Assembly: GCF_021534965.1 (NCBI RefSeq)
Contig: NZ_CP091037.1
Coordinates: 3,479,501-3,543,500 of the forward strand
DNA length: 64,000 nt
Direction of reading: 5' to 3'
DNA from: Muricauda sp. SCSIO 65647
Lineage (GTDB): Bacteria; Bacteroidota; Bacteroidia; Flavobacteriales; Flavobacteriaceae
A program made the translations under genes and the position numbers. Below, piece by piece: positions 9,223 through 19,142 of the stretch. Under the pieces are notes generated by a model. It saw nothing but the letters and a program-made list of their open reading frames with translations, ran no database searches and was not told where the DNA came from. The first letter of the stretch is position 1, and each line of letters opens with the position of its first letter.

Positions 9223-9597
9223 CTATTTGCGGGAAATCCAATTCGACCATAGTGAACAGCATAAGGCCAAAAGGGCCAATGCTATGGTTAGGGAATTTAT
9301 TAGGCCATTTTCAGGTAACCAGCCCGTGACTTTTTGTACAAGAAAGGCAATGTAACTCGATGGCAGATCGCGTTCACCCAATTTTTCAAGAATTTCATAG
9401 TGCCAGTCGGTCAAAAAACAATAACCCCAACCAAACCAGATGCCCAATAAAAACCATGACCCAAATGTGATCGACAAAGTGATCAGGTTCAGCCTGCGTG
9501 TCTTTGGGTGAAGCCACCCGAAAAGGTTGAACAGAATAAGTGCTGTGTGGAAAATGTAAAAAAAATAGTTGGCAAGGTGCAAGAACAAGTCTTTCAT
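9223..9597 (-). CDS. DUF2784-type four-helix membrane protein
   Basis: 124 residues, start ATG at 9597. Four hydrophobic segments can be drawn (about residues 8-28, 38-60, 85-95 and 103-119). The loop GWGYCFLTDWHYEIL, with the nearby GER-LPSSYI, is the signature I associate with DUF2784. Function unknown; inner membrane expected. It is a lone gene convergent with the DUF4251 lipoprotein. Confidence 0.75.
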   Translation of the reverse strand: MKDLFLHLANYFFYIFHTALILFNLFGWLHPKTRRLNLITLSITFGSWFLLGIWFGWGYCFLTDWHYEILEKLGERDLPSSYIAFLVQKVTGWLPENGLINSLTIALALLALCCSLWSNWISRK

Positions 9598-9790
9598 GTA
9601 GAATTGAAATCTCTTTTAAAAGTAAACAACAATCTATTAATGCGGTATATGCAAAAAGACCAAAAAATAAATGAAGTAATGTACAGTTACCATTCAAAGC
9701 TCATGGCCCAACGATGTTTAGATTTTTTCTTTTCCGATTTTCCCCTGCACTCTTCTTGAATCATTGTATTTTAGCCAGCAAACAACTACA

Positions 9791-10987
9791 ATGAAGCGAC
9801 CCTACTTTAGTATTGGCGTTATCTGTCTTACCCTAGCGGTTATTTCTATTTCATGTAAACAAAAAGTAAAGACCGAATCAGCGCCCCAGAAAGAAGAGAC
9901 CCAAAAAACTATATCCAGTTTACCGATAGACCGACTTAATCTTCCCGAAGGCTTTAGAATTGAAATCTTTGCTGAAGGCATAGATGATGCACGGTCGATG
10001 GCATTGGGAGATAAAGGTACCCTTTTCGTGGGCACAAGAAGGGCCAACAAGCTCTATGCCTTGCAAGATACCGATGGCGACTACAGGGTTGACAAAACCA
10101 TCGTGCTTGATACCGCCATGCAAATGCCCAATGGTGTCGCTTTTCGAAACGGATCCCTATACGTGGCTGAAGTGAACAGACTTTTAAAATATGATGACAT
10201 AGAATCACAATTGGACAGCTTACCGGAACCCGAGGTTATTTACGATGATTACCCCACAGAATATCACCACGGTTGGAAATATATAGCCTTTGGCCCCGAT
10301 GATAAATTATATGTACCGGTGGGTGCCCCTTGCAACATCTGTGACAGCACGGTTTCAGATAAACGATATGCGGCCATTACCCGAATGAATGCCGATGGCA
10401 GCAATCGTGAAATCTATGCCCATGGCGTTAGAAACACAGTAGGGTTCACTTGGCATCCTGAGACCCACGAGCTTTGGTTTACAGACAATGGCCGCGATAT
10501 GATGGGTGATGATATACCCCCTTGCGAATTGAACCGTGCCAGTGAGATGGGGCAACATTTTGGTTATCCTTTTTGCCACGGTGATTCTATCAAAGACCCA
10601 GAATTTGGTGACCAAAGGCCCTGTTCAGAATTTGAACCACCCGCTCAGAATCTCGGTGCCCATGTGGCGCCCCTCGCAGTCAAGTTTTATAGAGGAGATA
10701 TGTTTCCTGAGGAGTACAAAAAATATGCGTTCATTGCAGAACATGGTTCATGGAACCGTTCCAAAAAGGTAGGCTATAGAATTGCCTTGGTGGCGTTGCA
10801 AGGCAATGAGGCCGTATCGTACTCCACTTTTATCGATGGTTGGCTCGATGACGAAACACAAGAACAATTTGGCCGCCCCGTGGATATGCTATTTTTGAAA
10901 GATGGGTCCATGTTGATTTCAGATGATTATGGAGATGCCATTTATCGGGTCAGTTATGCGAACATGGCAGAGGGCAATGCCCAATAA
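9791..10987 (+). CDS. PQQ-type sugar (sorbosone) dehydrogenase-like lipoprotein
   Basis: Beta-propeller protein of the soluble glucose/L-sorbosone dehydrogenase family, expected to use PQQ to oxidise sugars or related polyols in the periplasm. I place the start at ATG 9791 rather than the upstream TTG because MKRPYFSIGVI begins a proper lipoprotein signal (lipobox SISC near residue 22). Family motifs: LPEGFRIEIFAEG, ARSMALGDKGTLFVGTR, the acidic calcium-type loop DTDGDYRVDK, NGVAFRNGSLYVAEVNR, YHHGWKYIAFGPDDKLYVPVG and FTWHPETHELWFTDNGRD. CNIC and a later CxE-rich segment suggest a disulfide. About 398 residues, normal for the family. A BASS transporter follows after 27 bp, so the two may be co-transcribed. 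Confidence 0.86.
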   Translation: MKRPYFSIGVICLTLAVISISCKQKVKTESAPQKEETQKTISSLPIDRLNLPEGFRIEIFAEGIDDARSMALGDKGTLFVGTRRANKLYALQDTDGDYRVDKTIVLDTAMQMPNGVAFRNGSLYVAEVNRLLKYDDIESQLDSLPEPEVIYDDYPTEYHHGWKYIAFGPDDKLYVPVGAPCNICDSTVSDKRYAAITRMNADGSNREIYAHGVRNTVGFTWHPETHELWFTDNGRDMMGDDIPPCELNRASEMGQHFGYPFCHGDSIKDPEFGDQRPCSEFEPPAQNLGAHVAPLAVKFYRGDMFPEEYKKYAFIAEHGSWNRSKKVGYRIALVALQGNEAVSYSTFIDGWLDDETQEQFGRPVDMLFLKDGSMLISDDYGDAIYRVSYANMAEGNAQ

Positions 10988-11014
10988 CTAAAATCCCATC
11001 AAAATATCAATACT

Positions 11015-12082
11015 GTGAAAATATATAGCAAGGTTGCCTTGATCATCAGTGTATTCTTGGCCATTGTGATCATCACCACTCTATCGTTCGGCCATACCCA
11101 AACAACAGGTCTTTGGGTAATATTGTTTTTTCTCAGTCTTGCGTTGGGTTTTCAAGGAGTCAAAAAATTAAGGGGCTTTTCGTTCACGATTTTGATATTT
11201 GCGGCAGTGGCAGCCTCACTGTTCTATCCAAACCTCTTTCTTCAAATAAGGGGCTTTAGTCTGAAAAAGTTGATTGTTCCCTTGTTGATCATCATCATGT
11301 TTGGTATGGGTACGGCAATGAGTCTCAAAGATTTTGTCGGGGTGGTGAAAATGCCCAAAGGGGTGCTCATCGGTATCATATGCCAGTTTACCATCATGCC
11401 CTTTATTGGCCTCGGATTGGCCTACCTTACCGGGTTGCCACCTGAAATTGCCGCAGGAATCATTTTGGTCGGATGTTCGCCCAGTGGCTTGGCCTCTAAT
11501 GTGATGGCCTATATTTCCGGTGCCAATTTGGCCCTGTCATTGACGCTAACGGCCGTGGCCACATTATTGGCCCCCATTATGACCCCCTTTTTGATGAAAC
11601 TATTGGCAGACCAGTTGGTACCCATAGATTTTTTGGGAATGCTTTGGAGCATCTTGAAGATTGTGATATTGCCGATCATTGCAGGGCTAATTTTCAACAG
11701 GTATGCCCATGGCCGTTTTTCTTGGTTAGACAAGGCCATGCCCAAAATCTCGATGGCTGGCATTGCCATTATCATCACCATCATTACCGCTGCGGGGCGA
11801 GATTCATTATTGCAAATCGGGTTGATGCTCATTGTGGCAGTGGTACTGCACAATACTGCTGGATATTTTCTGGGCTATTGGGGCAGCAGATTGACCGGGT
11901 TGGATGAAAAATCTGCCCGAACCGTGGCCTTTGAGGTGGGCATGCAAAATGCTGGGTTGGCATCTGGCATCGCTTTAGAAATGGGTAAGTTAGCGACCAT
12001 GGGATTGGCCTCCGCGGTTTTCGGACCTTGGATGAACATATCGGGGTCGTCGTTGGCCACTTGGTGGAGGGACAAAAAGTAA
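11015..12082 (+). CDS. Bile acid:sodium symporter (BASS/SBF) family transporter
   Basis: 355-residue inner-membrane transporter with about ten hydrophobic helices. The start is GTG at 11015 (VKIYSKVALIIS). SBF-family marks include GMGTAMSLKDFVGV at the end of helix 3, the substrate-region motif GCSPSGLASNVMAYISG, and the AFEVGMQNAGLASGIAL segment that normally contributes to the sodium site. The family imports organic anions, often carboxylates, with sodium; the substrate cannot be read from the sequence. The gene lies 27 bp after the sugar-dehydrogenase-like gene. Confidence 0.92.
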   Translation: MKIYSKVALIISVFLAIVIITTLSFGHTQTTGLWVILFFLSLALGFQGVKKLRGFSFTILIFAAVAASLFYPNLFLQIRGFSLKKLIVPLLIIIMFGMGTAMSLKDFVGVVKMPKGVLIGIICQFTIMPFIGLGLAYLTGLPPEIAAGIILVGCSPSGLASNVMAYISGANLALSLTLTAVATLLAPIMTPFLMKLLADQLVPIDFLGMLWSILKIVILPIIAGLIFNRYAHGRFSWLDKAMPKISMAGIAIIITIITAAGRDSLLQIGLMLIVAVVLHNTAGYFLGYWGSRLTGLDEKSARTVAFEVGMQNAGLASGIALEMGKLATMGLASAVFGPWMNISGSSLATWWRDKK

Positions 12083-12231
12083 TCCCTAAGATCATCCAGT
12101 GAAATAATGTGGAACTTTTGGGTACTTTAAAAACACCAACTTAAAAGTATCACGGATTTTTTTTCCGTTAGAACGTCCAATTATCTCCAAAATCCGTAAA
12201 AGGTATAGACAAAATTTAGTTTTTTTGCCGC

Positions 12232-14193
12232 ATGTTTCGAACTGTAACATCATATCTACTTGTCAAGCAGCTTTTTGTGTTATGTACGCTCATATCCTCC
12301 ACAGCGGTTTTACGTGGGCAGAACCTGAACTATGAAGGCCCTTACAAGGCGGGCATTTACAAGGGAGATGCCAGCTTTGAATATAATTTGGTCGATGGTG
12401 ATACCCTCTTGAACGGCAAGTTCACCATGCAACGATCAGATTTGGATTCCCTTTTGGAAGGGGCCGATTACGCCTTTTTCTTTGATGGGGCTTTTGAGAA
12501 GGGTTACCCTGAAGGGTTTTGGCGTTTTGAACTGGGCAAATACCGATCTGATGGCGAGACTAGGATAGTCGATGGGCAATATCGCGTAAACGTGAACGGT
12601 GTCAAGCGTGAAGCCTATGGGATCATAAGAAAGGGGAGACCTGATGGTCAATGGATTTTTATGGTCAACCAGATAAAAAACTCCGCTTTGGACAAAACCC
12701 GGTTCCGAAGTGTATTTTCTTTTGAGGATGGGGTGCCCCAAAAGAGTTTTCGCATAGAAAATGACAGCAGTACCTTGGTCGGTCGGTTCTTGCGAAACGG
12801 ATTCGCCCATGATGTATGGACCCTCTATTCAAAAATGGATGCGAATACTTCAGAAAATTGGCATTTTATTGAGGGTCGCTTGGCAAAAATAGAGATGGAG
12901 ACCGATGGTCAGGTCGAGACCATTGCGATTTACGATGGGGGGTCAGACCAGTCCAAGGCCGTCACTTTAGACGCACGCTTTATTGCGCTGGTACAACTAC
13001 GGCTAAAACGAGAGAATAGTAATGGTTTTGTTGGAGGAATGTCTCGGTTGCTCAACGAGAATACAGAGAATTATCAACAAATAGATACTATTCTTTCCGA
13101 ACTGGGCAAGTCATCTTTTGTGCCACAACTTAAAGTAACGGCACCATACTTTCCCCTAGACTCTTTGGAAACAGCCCGATTGGATTCCATAGTGAACTGG
13201 TTCAAAAAATCAGAGGCGATCACTCGGTCATTGCTGAACGATCCGCAGTTGAACATTTTGAAACGTTCTGACGATGAAGTTGACTTTAAGTATGAGGTGG
13301 TCAAGACGATTTCTGAAGAGTTTCTGATGCCATTGAAACAATTGGTTGAATATCGCAGGCAAGGTGTTCTTGAGTTTGCAGCCCGCGATGAATTGCTGGC
13401 GGGGTTGTGGCCTGTAGGAAAACCTTCGGCGACCATTGAGGTTGAAATAAATACGACTGGTGAAAAACGAACCTACACGGGGCCAGAAGGCACAGATCTT
13501 GATTTCGATGATTACAAGGGGTTGGAATCTGTTCATAAGCTTGCCCAGTACGCTTATCTGAGTCTAGAGTCCATAGCGAGCACACTTAAAGATAAATTGG
13601 CCAATGAAAAGCGGCAACAAACCTTTATCGCTTTGGAAAAGCAGATGATCGCCCAGGCCGATTCATTGGGCAAACAAGTTGATTCAGTACAGGATAAGAT
13701 TGCCAAACCGTCATCAGAAGCATTGGTCGCCATTAAAAAACGTGCTGAAGATGAATTGGCCAACTATTCACAAATAGAAGCAACAGATGCCAAATTGGTT
13801 TTCGCACAAAATTTAATCAGTTGTCTAACGGCTTTGAACGACCTGGCGAAATCAATAACGGCCCTGCCCATGCGCAATGAGACCATTCAAGAGGTCTATT
13901 CAGATGCGGTTTGGAATCCTTTTACGGCGACCATAATGAACGAAGATGTAAAAAAGCGCATTACCGCTGCTTATCGAGACATACTGGTCCCAGATTTTTT
14001 GAATCGGGTACAAACAGCGGTAAGCTGTGATAATGCAAGAGAATTACATCTCCTTTTTGAAAATTCATATCAGCGCATATTGGAACTACGTAACGAGGAA
14101 ACCTCAAAATTAGAACGTAAACTCAAGAGAGAAAAAAATCCCGAGATCATCATACAACTGTTCAATATACCATCTACAACCGAAGAACATTAG
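12232..14193 (+). CDS. Secreted MORN-like/coiled-coil protein of unknown function
   Basis: 653 residues with a signal peptide (hydrophobic 10-25, cleavage near LRGQN). The N-terminal 200 residues contain degenerate MORN-like strands (YKGDASFEYNL, FEKGYPEGFWRFELG, IRKGRPDGQWIFMVN, FLRNGFAHDVWTLYS) that describe a 'what would be written' beta-hairpin ladder. The rest is highly helical and charged, with a likely coiled coil around residues 440-520. I do not recognise a family. It starts 3 bp before the DUF2490 gene's territory ends (stop 14193, next start 14197) and heads an operon with the DUF2490 porin-like protein and a second MORN protein. Confidence 0.72.
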   Translation: MFRTVTSYLLVKQLFVLCTLISSTAVLRGQNLNYEGPYKAGIYKGDASFEYNLVDGDTLLNGKFTMQRSDLDSLLEGADYAFFFDGAFEKGYPEGFWRFELGKYRSDGETRIVDGQYRVNVNGVKREAYGIIRKGRPDGQWIFMVNQIKNSALDKTRFRSVFSFEDGVPQKSFRIENDSSTLVGRFLRNGFAHDVWTLYSKMDANTSENWHFIEGRLAKIEMETDGQVETIAIYDGGSDQSKAVTLDARFIALVQLRLKRENSNGFVGGMSRLLNENTENYQQIDTILSELGKSSFVPQLKVTAPYFPLDSLETARLDSIVNWFKKSEAITRSLLNDPQLNILKRSDDEVDFKYEVVKTISEEFLMPLKQLVEYRRQGVLEFAARDELLAGLWPVGKPSATIEVEINTTGEKRTYTGPEGTDLDFDDYKGLESVHKLAQYAYLSLESIASTLKDKLANEKRQQTFIALEKQMIAQADSLGKQVDSVQDKIAKPSSEALVAIKKRAEDELANYSQIEATDAKLVFAQNLISCLTALNDLAKSITALPMRNETIQEVYSDAVWNPFTATIMNEDVKKRITAAYRDILVPDFLNRVQTAVSCDNARELHLLFENSYQRILELRNEETSKLERKLKREKNPEIIIQLFNIPSTTEEH

Positions 14194-14196
14194 AAC

Positions 14197-15018
14197 ATGG
14201 GGCATCGCTTTAGCACGTTTTTTTTGGTATTGACTGTTTTAGGTTTGGGCCTTACCTCAATGGCTCAAGAGGGGGAAGTACTTCCAGAAGAATCGGAATT
14301 CAAGGATCCAAAGACCAGAATATGGTACAATACGTATGGTATCATACGAATTTCAAATCGACTCTATTGGGATGCACAGACCCATTTTCGTTTCGAAGAG
14401 ACCGAGAACACACCATTTATAGGACAGATAGGGCAGGTTTATAACCGTCATGCCATAGGCTACATTTATTCAAAATACATCAATTTCAGCCTCGGTGGCG
14501 TGTTGCGGGTCAACTTTAATACCAACGAAGATTCAGACGATCGAAATGTTGTGCCCGAATGGCGAATCTGGCATCAATACCAGTTTGCGCAACCTGTTTA
14601 TAGCGCCATGATTTACCATCGCCTTCGTATTGAACACCGATGGAGCCAAGGGTTTGAAGAAAATAGTGAATATATTTTCAGAAACCGTTGGCGTTATATG
14701 TTTCGTGTCAAGGTGCCCTTGAACAGCAACAAGTTGGAACCTGGCACGCTCTATGTCTCACCAGAAGCGGAACTGATCATGCAGAGTGGTAAGGCCGTAG
14801 TGGGCAGCGTCATGGAAGACCTTCGTATAACCACTACTTTGGGGTATATTATAAACCCAAGGCTGAAAGTGGCCGGGGGCCTCATGTATTCTCAAGGCCA
14901 GACTTTGGAAAATGCCGGGGTATTCAAACAAAATTGGACCATGCGCTTTCATGTCTATTTCTCGCCTGATATTCGAAAGGTAAAAAATAAGCTACCTGCG
15001 ATCCATTTTACCGATTGA
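14197..15018 (+). CDS. DUF2490-family outer-membrane protein
   Basis: 273 residues with signal peptide (cleavage near SMAQ, residue 23). The body is a series of amphipathic strands ending in aromatic residues, as in a small outer-membrane beta barrel. The segments YWDAQTHFRFEE, VVPEWRIWHQYQF, YHRLRIEHRWSQ and FRNRWRYMFRVKVPL match the DUF2490 pattern. Function unknown. It begins 3 bp after the upstream MORN-like gene and is followed after 34 bp by a further MORN protein, so the three products probably act together in the envelope. Confidence 0.85.
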   Translation: MGHRFSTFFLVLTVLGLGLTSMAQEGEVLPEESEFKDPKTRIWYNTYGIIRISNRLYWDAQTHFRFEETENTPFIGQIGQVYNRHAIGYIYSKYINFSLGGVLRVNFNTNEDSDDRNVVPEWRIWHQYQFAQPVYSAMIYHRLRIEHRWSQGFEENSEYIFRNRWRYMFRVKVPLNSNKLEPGTLYVSPEAELIMQSGKAVVGSVMEDLRITTTLGYIINPRLKVAGGLMYSQGQTLENAGVFKQNWTMRFHVYFSPDIRKVKNKLPAIHFTD

Positions 15019-15052
15019 TACGTATATCAGACAGAGTTACGCGATTTCAATC

Positions 15053-15913
15053 ATGAAGAAACCACATCTGACCAAGGCTACCTTTCTATTTTTGGCATTT
15101 TTCCTAGGGATGGCCAGCTTCTATTTTTTTAAGTCCGAAAACCTAAAAAAAGAACTACGGGAAGCTCAAGCACACCAACAAGAACTGGAAAGTTACATCG
15201 AAGCACGGCAAGCGCTGCTGCACATTGACTCGATGTTGGTAGATGGCGACGATTACCCCGGGGCACTCAAGGCATATCGCGCGCAATTGAACGATAAAAG
15301 CACGAGTAAAGAACTGCGACTGCGCATTTCACTGACCGAAAAATTGACGAGACTGACCGCAACAAAGCCCCATCAAGATTACGCAAAACTTGAACGGCTA
15401 AAAGAGCTTGACTCATTACAGGCACTGGCAACGATCAGGCCCAAAGAACTGCAACAATATGACTCATTGAGTTTTGCTCTTGAAAAGACCAAGGTACAGC
15501 TGGTGCGCATGAAACGACAGTTGAAGCAGAAATCTTTTGGCGAGTATTTGACCTTTACCAATGCCAAGGGCAGCCAAATGCATTATGTGGGCCAAGTAAA
15601 GAATGGTAAGGCCAATGGTTACGGTGTGGCCCTTTTTAATACCGGCAGTCGTTATGAAGGCCAATGGAAAGACAACCAACGTCATGGAAATGGAACTTTT
15701 TATTGGAAAGACGGTGAACGCTATGAAGGCGAGTACCAAAACGACAAAAGAAATGGCCAAGGCACCTATTTTTGGGCCAATGGCGAAAGGTTTGTCGGCC
15801 TTTGGAAGGGAGACGAACGTACCGGCGAAGGTATTTTCTATGGAAAAGAGGGTGATGTGGTGGCCAGCGGTGTTTGGGAAGACGACGAATTGGTCCAGGC
15901 CGATAAGCTATAA
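15053..15913 (+). CDS. Membrane-anchored MORN-repeat protein
   Basis: 286 residues. A single N-terminal hydrophobic segment (about residues 10-26) anchors the protein and is followed by a long charged coiled-coil region (30-165). Four to five MORN repeats follow, for example YEGQWKDNQRHGNGTFYW, YEGEYQNDKRNGQGTYFW and FVGLWKGDERTGEGIFYG. MORN arrays mediate protein or lipid contacts. Last gene of the operon with the MORN-like and DUF2490 genes; a scaffold at the envelope is a reasonable inference. Confidence 0.85.
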   Translation: MKKPHLTKATFLFLAFFLGMASFYFFKSENLKKELREAQAHQQELESYIEARQALLHIDSMLVDGDDYPGALKAYRAQLNDKSTSKELRLRISLTEKLTRLTATKPHQDYAKLERLKELDSLQALATIRPKELQQYDSLSFALEKTKVQLVRMKRQLKQKSFGEYLTFTNAKGSQMHYVGQVKNGKANGYGVALFNTGSRYEGQWKDNQRHGNGTFYWKDGERYEGEYQNDKRNGQGTYFWANGERFVGLWKGDERTGEGIFYGKEGDVVASGVWEDDELVQADKL

Positions 15914-16236
15914 CCGTTAAAACCGCACATATAATATCACGGGCCACAAGTTTCTTTTTGATGTGACCGGCCTTTTTGGGCAGACACTCCATACCCATAG
16001 AACAAGGGTTTCATTTCTCCCCATATTCAATTCGATACGGTTACCTCACGGTTTCTAGTTAGCGCTTTCCCTATCTTATACCGCACTGTTATACACCTTA
16101 GGGAAATATTTTTTTGCAAGGATTACATTTTAGGTTAAATTGTAAGATGGTAAAAAGTCATGTTTTAAGAAGATATGGACTGCTACTTTTACGCCTTTAC
16201 CAAAGAAAATTCGATTAACAAAAAACCATTGGACGT
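15914..16236. other. Intergenic region, no gene seen
   Basis: 323 bp upstream of the EF-G-like gene. AT-rich towards the right end; no convincing ORF, RNA or clear TAnnTTTG box could be seen, but it must contain the promoter of the downstream gene. Confidence 0.55.
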
Positions 16237-18345
16237 ATGAAAGTGTATGATGACAAACATATAAAGAACATAGTATTTGTGGGCGCCCACAACAGCGGCA
16301 AGACCACTTTGGCCGAGACCATGCTCTTTGAGGCCGGTCTAATCAATAGACGTGGTAGTGTCGAAAATGGAAATACGGTATCTGACTATCACGAAATTGA
16401 ACATCAAAGGGGCACCTCGGTTTTTGCTACGCCACTGCACACCGAATGGCGCAATTACAAAATAAATATCATAGATACCCCGGGCCTCGATGACTTTATC
16501 GGTGAGATACTTTCTTCCATTCGGGTGGCCGATACCATTGTTACGGTCATTAATGCACGTCATGGGGTCGAGATAGGCACCGAGATTATTTGGAGCCATA
16601 TCGACAACTATAACAAACCTACCTTGTTTGTGGTGAATCAGATAGACCATATGAATGCCGATTTTGAACATAGCTTCAACAGCATTAAAGCTTTGGTGGG
16701 CAATAACGCCGTCAAGATTCAATACCCCTTAAAGGTTGATGGTGCGCAATGTATCATCGATGTGCTGAAAATGAAGATGTACAAGTTTTCTCCACAGGGC
16801 GGAAAGCCAGAAAAATTCCCTATTCCCGACGATCAAAAAGAACTGGCAGACCATTTGCACAATGAATTGGTGGAAAAAGCGGCCGAAAATGATGAAGAAC
16901 TGATGGAATTGTTTTTTGAAAAAGGTACCCTATCAGAAGACGAAATGCGGCAAGGTATCAAGGCAGGTATGCTCAACCATGAACTTTTTCCCGTTTTCTG
17001 TGTATCGGCATTGAACGATATGGGCAGTGGAAGGCTTATGGGCTTCATCGATAACGTGGCCCCGGCGGCGGCAGATTTGAAGCCTGAACAGAGCGTTGAA
17101 GACAAGACCATTGTGCGCACCAACGAGGCCCCAACGGTCTTGTTTGTCTTTAAAACGGTACACTTGCCCAATGTGGGCCAGATCACTTTTTTTAAGGTGA
17201 AATCGGGTGTGATCAAAGCCAATGATAAATTGGTCAATTCAAGAACCGGTGAGACCGAGACCTTGAACCAATTGTTCATCATGGACGGTAAAAAAAGAGA
17301 GTCGGTCTCTAAACTGGTCGTGGGTGATATCGGGGCAACCCTAAAATTGAAATATACCGAGACCAACGATACCCTACATGCAGAAAACAACAAGGTAACG
17401 ATCAAACCTATTGCTTACCCAGAACCGAGAACAAAAAAATCGATATCGGCGGTAAATAAGAATGAAGACGAGAAGTTGAGCGATGCCCTAAAAAAGATAC
17501 ATAGCCAAGACCCTACGGTGGTCGTTTCTTATTCCAAAGAATTGAAACAACAAATCTTGGGCTGCCAAGGCGAGCTACATTTGGCGACCATCAGCTGGAC
17601 ATTGGAAAATATATACGGCATAAAAGCAGCGTTCATACAACCAAAAATCGCTTACAGGGAAACCATAAAGCGCACTTCAACGGCCAATTACCGCCATAAG
17701 AAACAATCAGGTGGCGCAGGCCAGTTCGCACAGGTGCACATGAAGATCGAGCCATGGTACGAGGGCATGGCCGAACCCGAGGGATTCAACATTCGTGGCA
17801 AAGAGGAGGTAGAGCTCGCATGGGGCGGAAAACTGATTTTTTACAATTGCATCGTCGGTGGGGTGATCGATCTTCGTTATTTGCCCTCTATAAAAAAAGG
17901 GATTCTTGAGGTGATGGAGTCAGGACCCCTTACGGGCTCTTACATCAGGGATGTTAGGGTCATGGTCTACGACGGCAAGATGCATTCAGTAGACTCGAAC
18001 GATATCGCTTTCAAGATTGCAGGGGCACATGCTTTCAAAGCAGCATTTTTAAACGCCAAACCCAAATTACTTGAACCGATTCGAGAGTTGACCGTAAAGG
18101 TGCCCGAAGAAATGATCGGCAATGTGATGACCGATCTACAATCAAGACGTTCCGTTATTTTGGGTATCGACAGCAGTGACCACTATCAGATTTTGAAGTG
18201 CGCAACACCCGAAGCAGAGTTGTACGGTTATTCTACCGACTTGCGCTCATTGACACAAGGTAAGGCCACTTTTAATTCGGTGTTTTCCTCTTTTGAAGCG
18301 GTTCCTGATAGTATTCAGCAAAATTTGGTGCAGCAAAAAGAATAG
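16237..18345 (+). CDS. Elongation factor G paralogue (EF-G2-like) with altered GTPase motifs
   Basis: 702 residues with the five-domain layout of EF-G. The P loop is GAHNSGKTT (residues 16-24). The G3 motif is DTPGLDDF (residues 80-87), where normal EF-G has DTPGHVDF, so Leu84 stands where the catalytic histidine should be; switch I reads RGTS rather than RGIT. G4 is NQID. Domain IV is recognisable by the QSGGAGQFAQVHMKIEP and GVIDLRYLPSIKKGI segments. Known: Bacteroides carries an EF-G2 paralogue reported to support translation without GTP hydrolysis; the sequence here fits that description. It is a single gene with long flanking gaps and is clearly not the str-operon fusA by context. Confidence 0.9.
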   Translation: MKVYDDKHIKNIVFVGAHNSGKTTLAETMLFEAGLINRRGSVENGNTVSDYHEIEHQRGTSVFATPLHTEWRNYKINIIDTPGLDDFIGEILSSIRVADTIVTVINARHGVEIGTEIIWSHIDNYNKPTLFVVNQIDHMNADFEHSFNSIKALVGNNAVKIQYPLKVDGAQCIIDVLKMKMYKFSPQGGKPEKFPIPDDQKELADHLHNELVEKAAENDEELMELFFEKGTLSEDEMRQGIKAGMLNHELFPVFCVSALNDMGSGRLMGFIDNVAPAAADLKPEQSVEDKTIVRTNEAPTVLFVFKTVHLPNVGQITFFKVKSGVIKANDKLVNSRTGETETLNQLFIMDGKKRESVSKLVVGDIGATLKLKYTETNDTLHAENNKVTIKPIAYPEPRTKKSISAVNKNEDEKLSDALKKIHSQDPTVVVSYSKELKQQILGCQGELHLATISWTLENIYGIKAAFIQPKIAYRETIKRTSTANYRHKKQSGGAGQFAQVHMKIEPWYEGMAEPEGFNIRGKEEVELAWGGKLIFYNCIVGGVIDLRYLPSIKKGILEVMESGPLTGSYIRDVRVMVYDGKMHSVDSNDIAFKIAGAHAFKAAFLNAKPKLLEPIRELTVKVPEEMIGNVMTDLQSRRSVILGIDSSDHYQILKCATPEAELYGYSTDLRSLTQGKATFNSVFSSFEAVPDSIQQNLVQQKE

Positions 18346-18456
18346 CAAATAGGGGGTTGGTTGGTTTTCTATAGTATGCTGAAGGCATAGAAGATGATTT
18401 TTGTCATATTAAATGTACCGGGTCATCAATATATTCTGAACGCAAAAACTTGACAG

Positions 18457-19074
18457 ATGAAAGCCAACAAAACGATTTATTACCGTTCAATTATGATCAA
18501 TACCCTGGCTCTTTTCATTCTAGGGCTTACCAGTGTAGGTGCACAGATAAAGAATGAAATTGAATCAGCATTTCAGAAACCCGAAACCGAAGATCAGATT
18601 TTGACCTATTGGGATGTCAAAGCCTTTCGGCCCCAGGCAAAGCTTATCGATATCAAGGCCATTGACAAAGAAGGCAACATGCACGATGTCAAGGCCATTC
18701 AAGACTCTGATGATACCAGTGTTCTGAACGTGAAGGCCATTGTGAACGGTGAACAATTGCCCATTAAACTGATAGTAAAGAAAGATGATCGCTTTTATCC
18801 TGTAAAGGCCATTGACAACGACGGTTATCTTATAGCCATTAAGGCCGTGACCGAAGAGGGGGAAATACTTGATGTCAAGGGAGTGAGCAAATCTGGCAAT
18901 GTCGTTCACTTACGGGCGATTACCAAAAACCTGCTGTTCTATAACATCATTGCTATATCGCCAGAAGGTAAGGTCAATGATGTAAAAGGTATAAAAATGC
19001 TCAATACTACCGTAGAAACCGTAATAAATGGGGTACAGGTGTACGCACATGTCAAATCGCTGGCGCAACAATAA
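18457..19074 (+). CDS. Secreted DVKAI-repeat protein (paralogue 1)
   Basis: 205 residues with a signal peptide (hydrophobic 12-28, cleavage near VGAQ). From residue about 48 it is a run of short repeats of 17-22 residues ending in a [D/I]-[V/I]-K-[A/G]-[I/V] core: YWDVKAF, LIDIKAI, MHDVKAI, VLNVKAI, YPVKAI, LIAIKAV, LDVKGV, VHLRAI and VNDVKGI. The pattern predicts a stacked beta structure. No catalytic residues are evident. A paralogue of nearly the same length lies at 26154. Function unknown. Confidence 0.75.
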   Translation: MKANKTIYYRSIMINTLALFILGLTSVGAQIKNEIESAFQKPETEDQILTYWDVKAFRPQAKLIDIKAIDKEGNMHDVKAIQDSDDTSVLNVKAIVNGEQLPIKLIVKKDDRFYPVKAIDNDGYLIAIKAVTEEGEILDVKGVSKSGNVVHLRAITKNLLFYNIIAISPEGKVNDVKGIKMLNTTVETVINGVQVYAHVKSLAQQ

Positions 19075-19142
19075 AAATCCCTTTTGTCAAATATGGGGTA
19101 TGATTTTTATGGAATTTTGACCAATTGGCTAAACGGAGTTCA

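Noticed and set aside
16833-17405. 190-codon reading frame on the minus strand inside the EF-G-like gene
   Set aside because: It mirrors a conserved domain on the other strand, has no start context or family resemblance and is a frame shadow.
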